Shown here: piece by piece, positions 22,749-34,250 of the stretch | Position numbering within the stretch: position 1 is the first letter of the stretch | Layout of the letters: each line of letters starts with the position of its first letter | NCBI GenBank assembly: GCA_949358305.1 | Contig: OX442315.1 | Location: 22,842,427-22,906,426, forward strand | Direction of reading: 5' to 3' | Source: Strigamia acuminata | Taxonomy: Eukaryota > Arthropoda > Chilopoda > Geophilomorpha > Linotaeniidae | DNA length: 64,000 bases | Translations under genes and position numbers: made by a program | The notes under the pieces: generated by a model | What the model saw: only the letters and a program-made list of their open reading frames with translations | Database searches by the model: none | Told to the model about the DNA's origin: nothing

Positions 22749-25700
22749 ATGGCTTACAAAATAGTGTGCTTCGGAAATATGCGAGACAAAGTTGCTCTCG
22801 TCACAGGTAAGAGAACCTTAATTTCATCTCATAAATACTAAGGCAGTGGCTACGTTCATGTCCGACACTGTTATTGGTTGAAATCTATTGATATCGGTTC
22901 GTTTCCTCAATGCGTGTTTTCTCAAAATGATGTTCCCGAAGTTTTATCTTCTTATTTGTTTTTAGAAACATAGACTGAACCGAGTATTTTCATCCATGTA
23001 TCTCAATGTGTTTATGCATCTCTCAACCAATCACAGCTCATCATGAAAATAATATGTTCATGTCGGACATGAATGTAGCCACTTCGAAATATTAAAATTG
23101 ATTCTCGAATGAAGTGGGCTGAGAAAATTTTCACCTTGTGAACTCGTATATCGGTTACTATTTTAATGAATAACAAATCACACATATTATAAGAACATGA
23201 TTGGGTACAATTTTTTAGAAATGGAAACTGTTTTTCCTTCCTTTCCACAAGAGAGGAAAAAATAAAAACGTTAAAAAAGAATGAAGTTTTATCGATTTAA
23301 TAAAAAAAAGAACAAAAAAGAACAATTTCAAGCACTGTAAATATGATAAGATAATAATAATAATAATAAACATCTTCCATTATTTCATTTGTAGCTTCCA
23401 GTTCCGGAATTGGCGCAGCAATTAGTCGAAATTTGGCCGCTAAAGGCGCTAGTGTTTGCTTAAATGGGCGCGACGAGTCAGAACTGCAGAGAGTGAAGGC
23501 ATCCTGTGAAAAAATAAGCTTTACCACAAATAAGGTCTTAAATGAAACATCAAAATTTGATAAAATTTGAGTTATTTTTTTGTAGCATTTTTACGTTATA
23601 GGTGATTTGACGGTAAAAGAATGCAGGGAGAAGTTAATATCAGAAAGCATTGAAAAATATGGAAAATTAGATATTCTAATTAACAATTTAGGCGGAGGAA
23701 TTAGTAAACACAGATCCTTAATCGATGGTTTATCATTAACTGAACTGGATAAGGCGATTGACATAAATTTACGGTTTGTTTATACCGGGTGTCCCAAAAG
23801 TCTGAACCCCCCCCCCCCCCCCAAATATTTCCTGAGAAATTGCACCTAGGCCAACTTTGATGAAGCGATCGTATAGGAAGTTGGGTGAGAGCAATCCAAT
23901 GCTGTCATCAAATTTGACCTTGAAGGCCATTTTCAACCATTTTCACTTGCTAACTTCTAAACCAATCAGGTTAGAGAAAAATTTTCTCTTTCAAAGTTGT
24001 AGAGCACCATCAAATTAGTATTATCCAATTTATCTAAGTCACCTTAAGTTAAATGTTTTCATTTTAAAATAAAAACAAATCAGCTGAAATAAAGCCAGCC
24101 ATTGTTGTGGTGTCGTGGAATAGGCATAATAAAGGAGATCTGTTCAGTAGCATGACATGATACAAAGTGTACCGCTCAGGTTTATTAATCATACAAGGTA
24201 ACACCGGGCGCCAGGTGTCGCCTCGATTACACTGCCATCTAGTGGCTCATATTTACACTATAATATCACAATATCACATCACTCTTTTTTTTCAAATTAT
24301 AACAACATTTTGTACAAACATAATAATATAAATAAATTAAATTAAATGATTAAAACTTACAATGTATATGTATTATTCCTTAACAATGTTTTTTGGTCCA
24401 GGCCTGAACTCTTTCCCTTTCTCTTTTTTTTTCAAACACATTTGTTACTTATTAATAAAGTTAATTTGGCAACAACATCCATTTGAAATTTTGCTCATCT
24501 CACATACATTTTCAAATAATCTGGAGGTCTTCTGTTCCGCTTGGACCTCCGTAATGGTCCAGGTGCTGGGCGATTCAACGGTCGGCCCCTTGGTAACGCC
24601 TCTCTCGGTGGTGACCCAGGCTGCAAATGGGTATCTGCTCGTGGTCCTTCGGGTCCCGCCTCTATTTGGATGTTGTCTTCTCCTCGAATCCCGATATCCT
24701 CGTCCAGTGGAATGTAACGTCTTATTTTCGTTACATTTCTCTTAATAATTCGTCCATCAGACGTTTTCAACGAAACGCAATTTCCGTCTTTCCGGCTAAC
24801 TGTCATTAGATCGTGTTCGTAAGCCAAATCCAACTTGTGAAATCTTGATTTCGCAACCAAAACTCTATCTCCAACCCGAATTTCACTTTCTTTACTTTTC
24901 CGGCTGTGATCTGCAAATTGTTTTGATTTCGCTTTTTCCTCCGCATCTTTATTCTTCACGATCCGATGTAGTTTTCCTCGTTGTTCTTTCATTATCTGTG
25001 GGATCTTATTCCTCATTTTTCTTGTGGTCATCAGTTCGTATGGTGACACTCCTGTAGTCCTATGTGGAGTGCTTCTGTACGCTTCTAGAAAAGTTCCGAG
25101 TGTTTTCTTCCAATCTTCCCCTTCGATTTTCGCCGAACGAAACGCCTTTACAAATGATTTGTTTAATCTTTCGACTTGACCGTTGGCCTGAGGCCAATAC
25201 GGTGTAACCCTTCTGTGTTGCGTTCCACATTCGTCCATAAAGTCACGAAACTGCTCCGAAACGAACTGCGGCCCGTTGTCGGACGTCAACGTCTCGGGAA
25301 GTCCCCAACACTCGAAAGTTCCGCGTAGCCAACTTATTATTTTTTCTGCTTTCGTCGATTTTAAAATTCGTGCTTCCGGCCACCTGGAATAATAGTCCAC
25401 CAGCACAATGATCGAATGTCCATCGTTAAATGGCCCGCAGATGTCCAGCGCTAAGTCCCGCCACGGCCCTTTTGGTAAAATGGTACTTTTTATCGGCTCC
25501 GGCTTCTCTGTCGCGCTGCTGTTAAATTGACAAGCCCTGCACTGTCGTACGGCGTGCTCGACGTCGTGGTCAAGGCCCGGCCACCAGACCTTCTCTCGTA
25601 GGCGTTGTTTCGTACGTACGACGCCCTGGTGACCCCTGTGTGCCAATTCAATGACCTTTTTCCTCAACGCCGTCGGCATCACGATTCTCGTGCCGCGAAG

Positions 25701-28700
25701 TAATACGTCTCCCGCCATCATTAATTCATTTCGAATCGGCTCGAATTTTTGTAATTCTTGCGTAAACTTCGTCGCGTCCCGTAAACTCGTGGCGATTGTG
25801 CAGATCTGACCGTCGGCCCTGGAAGCAACTTCTACGTGTTTCAAAGTCATCGCTTTCGGGATGGCGTTTTCAAGGATGAAATGGACGTATTTTTCCGTTT
25901 TTCCAATCACCGTCTTCCCTTCTCCAACTGGAAGTAGTCTCGAGAGAGCATCCGCGATGTTTGAACTTCCTGGCCGATGTTTGATCGTAAATTCGTACGG
26001 TTGCAGCCTCAACACCCACCTCTCGATCCGGGCGCTGGGCTTCGACTTCACCGAGTAAATAATTTCCAATGCCTTGTGGTCGGTTATTAGTTTGAATGGC
26101 ATCCCAATCAAGTAGAGTCGGAACCTCTCGCAGCCCCAAACGACTGCGAGAGCTTCTTTTTCCGTGGTGGAGTATCGGCGTTCCACGTCGGATAACGTCC
26201 TGCTGGCGTATGCGATAGGCTGATTCAAACCGTCGACTTGCCGTTGCACGAGGACCGCCCCTAATCCGACTGGCGACGCGTCGACTATCAATTCCGTCTC
26301 CACGTTCTTCTTGAAGAAGGCGAGCGTTCCCGAGCTGCACAAACTCTCTTTTAGCTTGTTGAAGGCATCGTTCTGTGGTTTTTTCCAACTAAATACGACG
26401 TCCTTTCTCGCCATGACTCTCAACGGTTCTGCAATGGTCGCAAAGTTTGGTATATATCTGGCGCAGTAATTGACCAGGCCCAGAAAGCTCCTAATTTCCG
26501 TTTCGTTCTTCGGGGCCGTCGCGTTTCGAACCGCTTCAACCTTTTGTTCCGCCACGGAAATGCCCTTCTTTGAGATGATATGGCCCAAGAATGTCAATCT
26601 CGTCACGCCAAACGCACACTTTTTCAAATTTAACGTTAATCCGTTACGCATTAAAGTTTCTAATACCTTTTCTAGCCTTTTGTCGTGTTCTTTCGTCGTC
26701 CGACCATGTACGACGATGTCATCAAGACTATTACGCGTTCCCTCGCAATCGGCCAAAATGTTTTGGACGATTCGTTGATACTCCTCTGGAGCACTCGCGA
26801 TCCCGAAAAATAGTCTTTTATACTGGAAAAGTCCGCGGTGTGTGACGAAAACTGTATATTTCCTAGAATTTTCTTGCAAGGGAATTTGCAAGTATCCCCA
26901 CCTGCAATCTAATTTTGTTATCATTTCGGCCCCGTCTATTTCGTCTAGGACCTCATCCATCGTGGGTAATGGGTGGCGGTTGCGCTTCACGGCCTCATTC
27001 ACCGCGCGCATGTCGAGGCAAATTCTGATTGTTCCGTCCGGTTTTCGCACCGGAACCATCGGCGAAACCCACTCAGTGGCACCGGTGACTGGTTCGATGA
27101 TGTCTGCTTTCAGTAGATTATCGATTTCCATATCCACCTGTTTGCGAATGTGAAACGGTATTCTCCGCACCATCTGCGCCACTGGTCTCACCAACGGGTC
27201 GACATGAAGTTCGAGTTCGTAGTCCTTCAACCTGCCAATCCCATTAAATACTTCTTTATACTTTTTAATTCGACTACTTAAGTCATCTCGGAGTTTTCCG
27301 ACTGTCTCGTCAAACAGCGTGCTGTCATCCACCGCATTCACTATCTCGTCTTCCAATTTTAATATTCCGAGTTGTTTCGACGTTGCTCGTCCCAATAATG
27401 GCAATTTTCCCGATGGGACGACCAAAAACCTCGCGTTGACTGACTTCTTCACAGTTCCCACTTCCGCGTGAAATTCTCCGCTTACGACCAATGGCTCGTT
27501 CACTCCGTATGCAAATAAACGTGTATTAGTTGGAGTTAATTTGATTCCCTTACTTTTCAACGTGTTCCACGTCCCCTGATCGACCAGATTCACCGTCGAC
27601 CCGGAATCAATCAATACATTTACTTTTTGATTTTCAATCCGTACTACAATGTCACTAGTCGACTTCCCTGCGGATACGCACCACGAATAGTCACTGTCAC
27701 TTCCGTCGTGTTCACGTTCGTATTCGTTGACTCCGACGTATCGCACACGGTCCTTGTTTCCACGTCCTCGGTCAGCATTTTTCGCCCTACAAACTTTTGA
27801 AAAATGGCCAAGTTTATGGCAAAACCCGCATTCTTTATTTTTCGCGATCGTGCACTCGCTGGCCAAATGGTCATTGTGGCCGCACCGGAAACACATTTTC
27901 GCCGCCTGGGTCTTATTTTCTCGCCTGTCGTCCACGTTGTGTGGCTTCGAGTTGAACTTCCGGAACGTGCCACGCCCCCTTCGGTTTCCACGACTCTTAA
28001 AATGTTTATTTTCATTAATCGAACTCACGGTGCTTTCCTTCGGCTTCTCCACGCTGTCTCGCTCCATTGCGGTCGCGTGTTGTTCACTGGCTTCTGCCGA
28101 ACGCGCCATGGTCAACAACGACTTCAAAGTTACCGTTGTTTCACGCAAAAGTCGTCTCCGCAATCCTTTATCGCGTCCTTTCTCAAGGACTTGATCAACA
28201 ATCAAATCCTCTTCGAGTGTTGCAAACTCGCACGTCTTCGCGAAATTTTTCAACCGCGTTACGTAGCTGTCCATTGACTCCTTATCTTCTTGGCACTGTT
28301 GTCTAAATATGTGCCTTTCAAAACGAAGGTTTTTCCGGGGGTGGAAATAAGCTTCCAACGCAAGTACTGCCGCATCGTAGGTTTTCGTGTCGTCCTCCTC
28401 AAACGTCTCGAATATTTCCTGCACAGCAGGACCAGCTAAATGCAGCAATGTAGCTAATTTCTGGTCTTTATCCACAATTTTAGATGCGACCAGAAAATAC
28501 GTGAAACTCTTACTCCACTTCCTCCAGAGTTGGTCCAAATTGCCCCCCTCAGCAATAACAAAATGTCCGACTGGTGGCAGACTCAAATTCCCCGCCATTA
28601 TTCCGCACTAATAACACTAAATACAGGTGTTTAACCAGTTTATCAACACACTCACACAATCAATGTTCCTTGATGGCAGTTTCCAATGTTGATATCAGCG

Positions 28701-30887
28701 GATTCAGTTCTATTTCTTTATCCTCGTCGCCAATGTGGTGTCGTGGAATAGGCATAATAAAGGAGATCTGTTCAGTAGCATGACATGATACAAAGTGTAC
28801 CGCTCAGGTTTATTAATCATACAAGGTAACACCGGGCGCCAGGTGTCGCCTCGATTACACTGCCATCTAGTGGCTCATATTTACACTATAATATCACAAT
28901 ATCACAATTGTGACAAAAATTAAATTTCTACTGCAAAAGTACTGAATTTCTTCAATAAATGTATTCAAATTTGCATTATTATGCAAGTAAACAAGAAAAA
29001 CCACTGTTTTTTTTTAATGTCTAAATTATTTTATTTTCATAAGAAGAAGAAATTTTAATTTGCTGATTTATTTTCCTTATTTTTAAAAAAAAACAGTTAA
29101 CTTAAGGTGACTAAGATAAGTGGGATAGTACTAATTTGATGGTGCTCTACCTCGGCTCTACCACTTAGTAATTTAAAATCTTTCTCTAATCTGATTGTTT
29201 TAGAAGTTAGCAAGTGAATGACCTTGAAAATGGCCTTCAAGGTCAAATTTGATGATATCATTGGATTGCTCTCACCCAACTTCCTGTACGAACGCTTCAT
29301 AAAAGTTGGCCTAGATGCAATTTCTCAGGAAATATTTGGGTTGGGGGTTCAGACTTTTGGGACACCCGGTATATTGGAGGTAAAAAAGAGTGTTAGTAAC
29401 ATTCATTCACAGTGTTCCCTATCACATCACGCAATTGAGTTTACCTCATCTAATTAAAACTAAAGGTTGCATCGTAAACATTTCTAGTGCTATTACCAAC
29501 TGCTTCGTACGTATATACATTTTAAAATTTATTCCAATAAAGAACTAAGCAATGCTGATCTTAATAACAGAGTCCGTTGGGTCTGAACTACGGCACAGCT
29601 AAATCGGCTGGTGAATATTTTTCGAAGACTCTTGCAGTTAGTGAGTTTCTCCATACATATTTTATTAAAATAATTGTTTAACTACCGTACGTAATTAATA
29701 TATTTTTTTTTAATAATTCAGTTTTAGGTTCTAAAGACGTTCGAGTAAATGTTGTGAGGTGAATCTGGAAAAATTATTAGCCATAAAATGAATTTATACG
29801 ACCCAGCATACTAATTAATAAAATTTATGATTTTATTAAGTCCTGGAAATATTATAACTGAAAAGGCTCATATACGTCATGGTCTAACACGAGATCAATA
29901 TAAGAAAGTAAATAAATGTACAACCCGTGGCCAAAAAAGTTCTCTGCAGTACAGCCGGTTGTAAGTTTGTCCACAAGAAGGCTTAAAGAACCGTTGAGAT
30001 TTAATGACATCAGCATTTGCCCGGTTAACTTTTTTTTTTAATAATGTGGTCAAGACGAAACAGTTCATTGCATCTTCTAAAGTCAAGAGCCTGGGCCAAG
30101 ACTGATGTCATTGAATCTCAATGGATTTGTATGCCACCTGATACAGTATATAACTTAAGCCACGGATGCATAAGGGTAAAATGTACTCATTTTGGTGTAA
30201 GGCATTACACGTTTAGGGAGTATTTTCAGGCTGATTGGTTAAAGCGCCATTTAGTTTGTTGTTAGTTCGCAACTAATTTTATAGAGGGCGCAATATGTAA
30301 ACAATAATAATAAAGTAGTGGTTATAAACACTACTGGTAAAAGCCAAAAGCTATTGACTGAAGCAATCTTTACTACTGCAGTAAAGCCAGCTTAAAAGTT
30401 ATCCTGGAGCATTAAGGGGCAGAAAATTCCAATTCAGAATAATTAATTAAATAAGTAATTAATGACTATAAATTTCAGGTGAGTTATTCTATTATCATAT
30501 AAACATAGTCAAAAATATTTCAGCAAAAACAAATGAATAGGAAAAAAATTTCCTATTGAAGAAAGTGGATGTCCCTAAACGCGTATAGCCTTATGCCTCC
30601 AAGGGTTAAAACAGCTAAACTTAAAAGTAGATTTTTTCGTCCACGGGTGTATTTATTAAGTCAAAGAATTTAAATGTTCACACATGAACTTTATGTTACA
30701 GCGCTCAGATGGGCTAGCAGTTATTCATGGACTAAAGCGACCTGGTAAACCAGAAGAAGTAGCTGAAGTAGTTGCGTTTCTGGCGTCTGAAGCAGCATCT
30801 TTTGTTACTGGGAGTATTTATTTAGTAGATGGAGGTGTCAGCGTTGCAGCACCTACATCCAAATATAATAATGACAAAAGCACATAA
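22749..30887 (+). CDS. Short-chain dehydrogenase/reductase (279 aa, eight exons)
   Basis: Exons: 22749-22806, 23395-23534, 23586-23773, 29413-29506, 29571-29640, 29722-29758, 29841-29907, 30702-30887; the join is 840 nt in frame. It is a classical SDR, an NAD(P)-dependent oxidoreductase with a Rossmann fold. The cofactor motif reads TASSSGIG (the usual first Gly is Ala) near residue 19. ILINNLGGG replaces the NNAG motif. The active site is Ser of IVNISS plus Tyr-Lys of YGTAK, and SPGNIIT plus the C-terminal [12 protein letters not shown] are typical. Substrate cannot be told. Donors of exons 2 and 3 are weak (GTCTTA, GTTTGT). Intron 3 is 5.6 kb because of a nested transposon; without it the intron would be ~51 bp. 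Intron 1 holds a small MITE. The gene lies between the two segmental duplicates on the opposite strand. Confidence 0.88.
22844..23084. mobile_element. ~240-bp MITE in SDR intron 1
   Basis: CAGTGGCTACGTTCATGTCC at the left is matched by an inverted copy ending GTAGCCACT near 23084, with further internal inverted homology (ttattggttg / caaccaatca). Non-coding. Confidence 0.65.
24106..28906 (-). mobile_element. Intact Ty3/Gypsy LTR retrotransposon, 4.8 kb
   Basis: LTRs of 173 bp at 24106-24278 and 28734-28906 look identical and begin/end TG...CA. The 5-bp target duplication ATTGT is present at 24101-24105 and 28907-28911. The element is transcribed on the minus strand. A primer-binding site TGGCGACGAGGA (28721-28732) follows the upstream LTR, and a purine tract (24279-24293, GAAAAAAAAGAGTGA on minus) precedes the downstream LTR. 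One uninterrupted gag-pol frame is present and no envelope frame. Identical LTRs plus an open frame imply a very recent insertion and possible activity. Confidence 0.93.
24495..28598 (-). CDS. Gag-Pol polyprotein of the Gypsy element (1367 aa)
   Basis: A single frame from ATG at 28598. Gag occupies about the first 290 residues and ends in two CCHC zinc knuckles ([14 protein letters not shown] and [14 protein letters not shown]). Then come an aspartic protease with LIDSGST, and reverse transcriptase, whose catalytic box reads NSLDDIVV instead of the usual Y/F-x-DD. RNase H has [13 protein letters not shown] and TDHKALE. Integrase has an HHCC zinc finger (HRGHQG...CRACQ) and catalytic Asp, Asp, Glu in [17 protein letters not shown] and [11 protein letters not shown]. 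The C-terminus is Pro/Arg-rich. There is no frameshift between gag and pol. Domain order PR-RT-RH-IN places it in Ty3/Gypsy. The PBS and the altered RT box suggest the Mag-like group, which is inference. Confidence 0.92.
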   Translation of the reverse strand: MAGNLSLPPVGHFVIAEGGNLDQLWRKWSKSFTYFLVASKIVDKDQKLATLLHLAGPAVQEIFETFEEDDTKTYDAAVLALEAYFHPRKNLRFERHIFRQQCQEDKESMDSYVTRLKNFAKTCEFATLEEDLIVDQVLEKGRDKGLRRRLLRETTVTLKSLLTMARSAEASEQHATAMERDSVEKPKESTVSSINENKHFKSRGNRRGRGTFRKFNSKPHNVDDRRENKTQAAKMCFRCGHNDHLASECTIAKNKECGFCHKLGHFSKVCRAKNADRGRGNKDRVRYVGVNEYEREHDGSDSDYSWCVSAGKSTSDIVVRIENQKVNVLIDSGSTVNLVDQGTWNTLKSKGIKLTPTNTRLFAYGVNEPLVVSGEFHAEVGTVKKSVNARFLVVPSGKLPLLGRATSKQLGILKLEDEIVNAVDDSTLFDETVGKLRDDLSSRIKKYKEVFNGIGRLKDYELELHVDPLVRPVAQMVRRIPFHIRKQVDMEIDNLLKADIIEPVTGATEWVSPMVPVRKPDGTIRICLDMRAVNEAVKRNRHPLPTMDEVLDEIDGAEMITKLDCRWGYLQIPLQENSRKYTVFVTHRGLFQYKRLFFGIASAPEEYQRIVQNILADCEGTRNSLDDIVVHGRTTKEHDKRLEKVLETLMRNGLTLNLKKCAFGVTRLTFLGHIISKKGISVAEQKVEAVRNATAPKNETEIRSFLGLVNYCARYIPNFATIAEPLRVMARKDVVFSWKKPQNDAFNKLKESLCSSGTLAFFKKNVETELIVDASPVGLGAVLVQRQVDGLNQPIAYASRTLSDVERRYSTTEKEALAVVWGCERFRLYLIGMPFKLITDHKALEIIYSVKSKPSARIERWVLRLQPYEFTIKHRPGSSNIADALSRLLPVGEGKTVIGKTEKYVHFILENAIPKAMTLKHVEVASRADGQICTIATSLRDATKFTQELQKFEPIRNELMMAGDVLLRGTRIVMPTALRKKVIELAHRGHQGVVRTKQRLREKVWWPGLDHDVEHAVRQCRACQFNSSATEKPEPIKSTILPKGPWRDLALDICGPFNDGHSIIVLVDYYSRWPEARILKSTKAEKIISWLRGTFECWGLPETLTSDNGPQFVSEQFRDFMDECGTQHRRVTPYWPQANGQVERLNKSFVKAFRSAKIEGEDWKKTLGTFLEAYRSTPHRTTGVSPYELMTTRKMRNKIPQIMKEQRGKLHRIVKNKDAEEKAKSKQFADHSRKSKESEIRVGDRVLVAKSRFHKLDLAYEHDLMTVSRKDGNCVSLKTSDGRIIKRNVTKIRRYIPLDEDIGIRGEDNIQIEAGPEGPRADTHLQPGSPPREALPRGRPLNRPAPGPLRRSKRNRRPPDYLKMYVR
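29924..30166. mobile_element. ~240-bp MITE in SDR intron 7
   Basis: Imperfect inverted repeats: 'cccgtggc...tgagatttaatgacatca' against 'tgatgtcattgaatctcaa...gccacgg'. A direct-oriented relative of the left arm occurs at 22080-22150. Non-coding. Confidence 0.55.
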
Positions 30888-31570
30888 AACAAGAATTTTA
30901 TGTATCAAAATTGTTGCAATCTGCACACATTATTTATAAATCTTCTTTAAATTGCAATTACTTAAAAAGGAATCTGACCAAATCATAATGTTGAAAATCG
31001 TTTGTGTTAAAAATTAACATTAGCCGTTTTTGTGTTAGAATCATGAATCGAATCACGTGGTGACGCAACTCCAAATAAGGAGCTCTCACTCTTTAGTTTC
31101 AATTTTGTTGATTGATGGCTTGACTCTCAATGTAACCGAGATGTGCGAGTTTTTATTCACGAATTAAACCATTTTGTTCAACTTCACTTTTGCCCAAATT
31201 AACAACGGTCACTGTAGACAAATCGTATATGGGACGTGTCGTCACCGTGAAGTTGCGTATAATACCGAATATAATAGTTTCGATAATTATCAAAAAAGGA
31301 GGATATGTTTTATCACACACATTTTTTGGCTGTTCTATTCAGTACAATGAAGTAAGGAAGGCTAAATTCTCTGTGTGTATTGCACTTAAGGCGACTCGGT
31401 ACATTAATTTTACACATTTTTTGCAAAGTTTTAAAACCGCGCATGCTGCGCAGGTAACTGTCAGCAACCACTATGTAAATCCTTTAGGTTTAGCATAATA
31501 GTAGTTATTAATATTTTGTTGCAGCTTTCTCCAACAGGTTACGGCTCGAGACCATGCAAATCGGCGCACA
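30888..31570. other. Intergenic DNA between SDR and duplicate B
   Basis: No supported gene. The SDR lacks a canonical AATAAA within the first 100 bp after its stop. A 100-codon frame at 31190-31498 has no ATG start, no homology I can see and no splice context, so it is not called. Confidence 0.45.
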
Positions 31571-31584
31571 CAGCAAAAAAGTTT

Positions 31585-34200
31585 GAATTTTCTGTCTGTT
31601 GTAGGATAATCTACTTTCGTACAATCAAATGACCAAGATGTCCAACAAAAAACTTTGTAACGTTATTTTAACATTCAAGAATTTTTAAAGGTTTTTAATT
31701 TTGTTTTATATAGGGAACTGGTGAGTGAGTGGTAATAATCTGCAAGAGCCAAATGACTGAAAGCAAAACTGAGCGCTGGCTAGAGGGAAACCGATGCAAC
31801 GAAATAATCAAAGCAACAAAAATATGAACAATTTGAATAAAATTCAATGAAATCCCGCTTATTTAAAAAAAACTAAATGAACCGAAAAAGGAATCATTAT
31901 GCTATTTTCACCATTTAAAGAAAAATAAAAAATTGAACAAAAAGTTATTTTGTTGTTGAGAGTTGACGTAATTCTATGTTGTAGGTTGTTGCCACAGTTA
32001 CTACTTGTACTATACCGCTTTGATTTTTAGCTGCAAATTTCATCACTTCATCACTTTTTTTTTTTTTTTTTTTTTTTCACACACTAATCGAAATAAATTT
32101 CTTAAAAATTCGTTGAAGATGTAAAAAGCTGTTTACTGTTCGAGAGAAATGGATGGAGGATCAAAAATTCCACTTCACCCTATTAACTCGCTAAACTACC
32201 GTATGCACATCAAAAATTGTTTTTTCGTCAACATTCCAACGCCACAATCGTATATCAAATAAAAGAAAAGCAAAGTTAGAATTTCGACGAGAATTATAAA
32301 TTTCTTTTTTAAAACTATAATTAGTTTTTAAAAGATTAGAAATTTAAATAACCTTTTTTTAAAAAAATAATTGAATAACTCGAAGTATTACCGATACCTT
32401 CTTTTTCTTTCCAAAATGCCTTGCAATTACAAAGACGAAGCGGAATGTGCGTCATCTCATAGGCCTCCGTCCTCCTCCTCCAAAGTATCTGGTCCATCTC
32501 GGCCTCCGTAGACTTACAACGTTTTATACTGTTCTGGATTTTTGTCGGTATGTAGACGAGTCGGGGTAAGTATTTTTCTCATAGACAATCAAGGACCTAG
32601 CTTTAACCACGACGTTTAATAATTGTAGGCTAAGAGCTGGATGTAATGTATGCATGCGGTCTACTAGGAGGGCTACGATAGACTTGGAGAATTTAAATGA
32701 TTTTCTGTATTTCTACCTGGTGGTAAAAATGGTAAACTTTGAGGTTAGAATTTTATTTTATATTTTGTACTAACTTTTATTTTCTACTATTTTCTTCATC
32801 GTCTACATTTCTTTCAATTTCTTTCTCATCCATTTATTTTGCGATTAACATGAAAAACTGTATTAATCATGCATGGATGGTTGGTTATAAAAACAAACTC
32901 ATTAACCAAGAAAGGAGATAGTTAAATCAAGATGATATCGTGGTGATTGCGTAATTTTAATCGACGCTTTCTGACAAAAGAAAATCACGGATTTCGAAAA
33001 TATAAGCCGTTTCAAAAACCGGCGGCGGAGGAGTCGCCTCGTGGTTGAATTCAACTGAGATCTCCGACAACTTGCCCTACTGATGATCGACCCCGAAATT
33101 TCCGGAGCGACAGCGCTGTGTCATTCGCTGTGGTCTGCAGAGTCGTACGAAACCATTGCTTTCAAGGTTTCCAGTCACGAGATGGACAAAAGCGAGGGCA
33201 AATTCTGAAGTGCGTGAAGCAGAGACACGAAACAATACTTTCTGCAATTTAACTACACAGTGGATCCGAAAATCACAGCTGGACATCCGATGCCCCCAAC
33301 GCGATGCCCGTCAATCTCGACCACTTGGTGTCACTCAAATATCGTCGCAAATGTCCCTATATAACTCCGGTTACGCCCAATAATTACAAATAAATAGAAA
33401 AAAAACTACCTTTATTAATCTTTTAATCACTTTAGAATACAAAAATTTATACAATTAAGGTACATGAAATAATACCGTACGTAATTCAAACTAAATCGAA
33501 CATATTCCAATTCGCAGCTATTGATGCCCGAAAGAAATTATTTCAAAGTACAGACATTTTGATTTTTTAAATTCTTTTTAAAGCTAATTCAGGCGATCCA
33601 TTGAGAAATATTTCGCGAGACTAATCTAATAAAGGGTTTTGCAATCGTTTGGTTTAATTTTATTTCGTAAACTCGACAACTGTAGCAAGATCTCATACCT
33701 TGTCTGATCTCGCTGTCTACCCGGATTCCGCAGGTCTGGAGTGCTGAATTTGCGTTTCTTGGCTTCCGCCTGCACCTCTAAAAGTACTATACAATTGGGC
33801 CGTCCTTTTTAATATGGAGAGTGCTTGGAGCTGAAACAAAAGAGATGGTGTTAGTGCTTTAAGGAATTATTGATATCTTGTGTTTTTATACCGTTATGAA
33901 CGTTGTGACATGTTGCAAAATTTTTCTACTTCAGAATGTTTAAAGTTAGAAAAAAAATTAGATTGGATGCCATACTCTTCGATTTAATTTTGACAACAAC
34001 AAACAGGTGGCGTCTGAGGACTGGCTTCGCTGTGCTCCGATCGCCAAAAAAGAGTTACTATAAATCTATTAAAATATGTATCGGATAAAATACTGATTGT
34101 TTTTTTTAGCAGCATGAGATAGTTAACAGAAATATCGTTGTTCTAGAACATCAAAGGCAACCTACTATTACTAAAGTTCTAAAATAAGTGGTATCAATTT
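31585..34200. other. Duplicated non-coding 3' flank of giant gene 3
   Basis: No gene supported. Matches 11700-14100 except for 32985-33210, a GC-richer block absent from copy A. That block joins sequence (33210-33380) conserved in both copies, so copy A probably lost it. Confidence 0.5.
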
Positions 34201-34217
34201 TTTCAATTGCATAAATT

Positions 34218-34223
34218 TTTATT
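34218..34223 (-). terminator. Poly(A) signal of giant gene 3
   Basis: AATAAA on the minus strand about 28 bp downstream of the stop codon, same position as in gene 2. Confidence 0.65.
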
Positions 34224-34250
34224 CAGATTATTCTTACATTATTTTAAATT

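Larger units (their letters stand above)
23785..29369. mobile_element. TIR element in SDR intron 3, host of the Gypsy insertion
   Basis: Terminal inverted repeats of about 270 bp start CCGGGTGTCCCAAAAGT and end with the complement, flanked by TA (23783-23784, 29370-29371). Subtracting the LTR retrotransposon and its target duplication leaves about 0.78 kb with no transposase, so it is a MITE-like mariner-type element. A run of ~19 C lies inside the left end. It entered the intron 11 bp after the donor GT, leaving splice signals intact. Confidence 0.85.

Noticed and set aside
31190-31498. 102-codon frame beginning with a non-ATG codon
   Set aside because: No ATG, no homology and no conserved counterpart in duplicate A.
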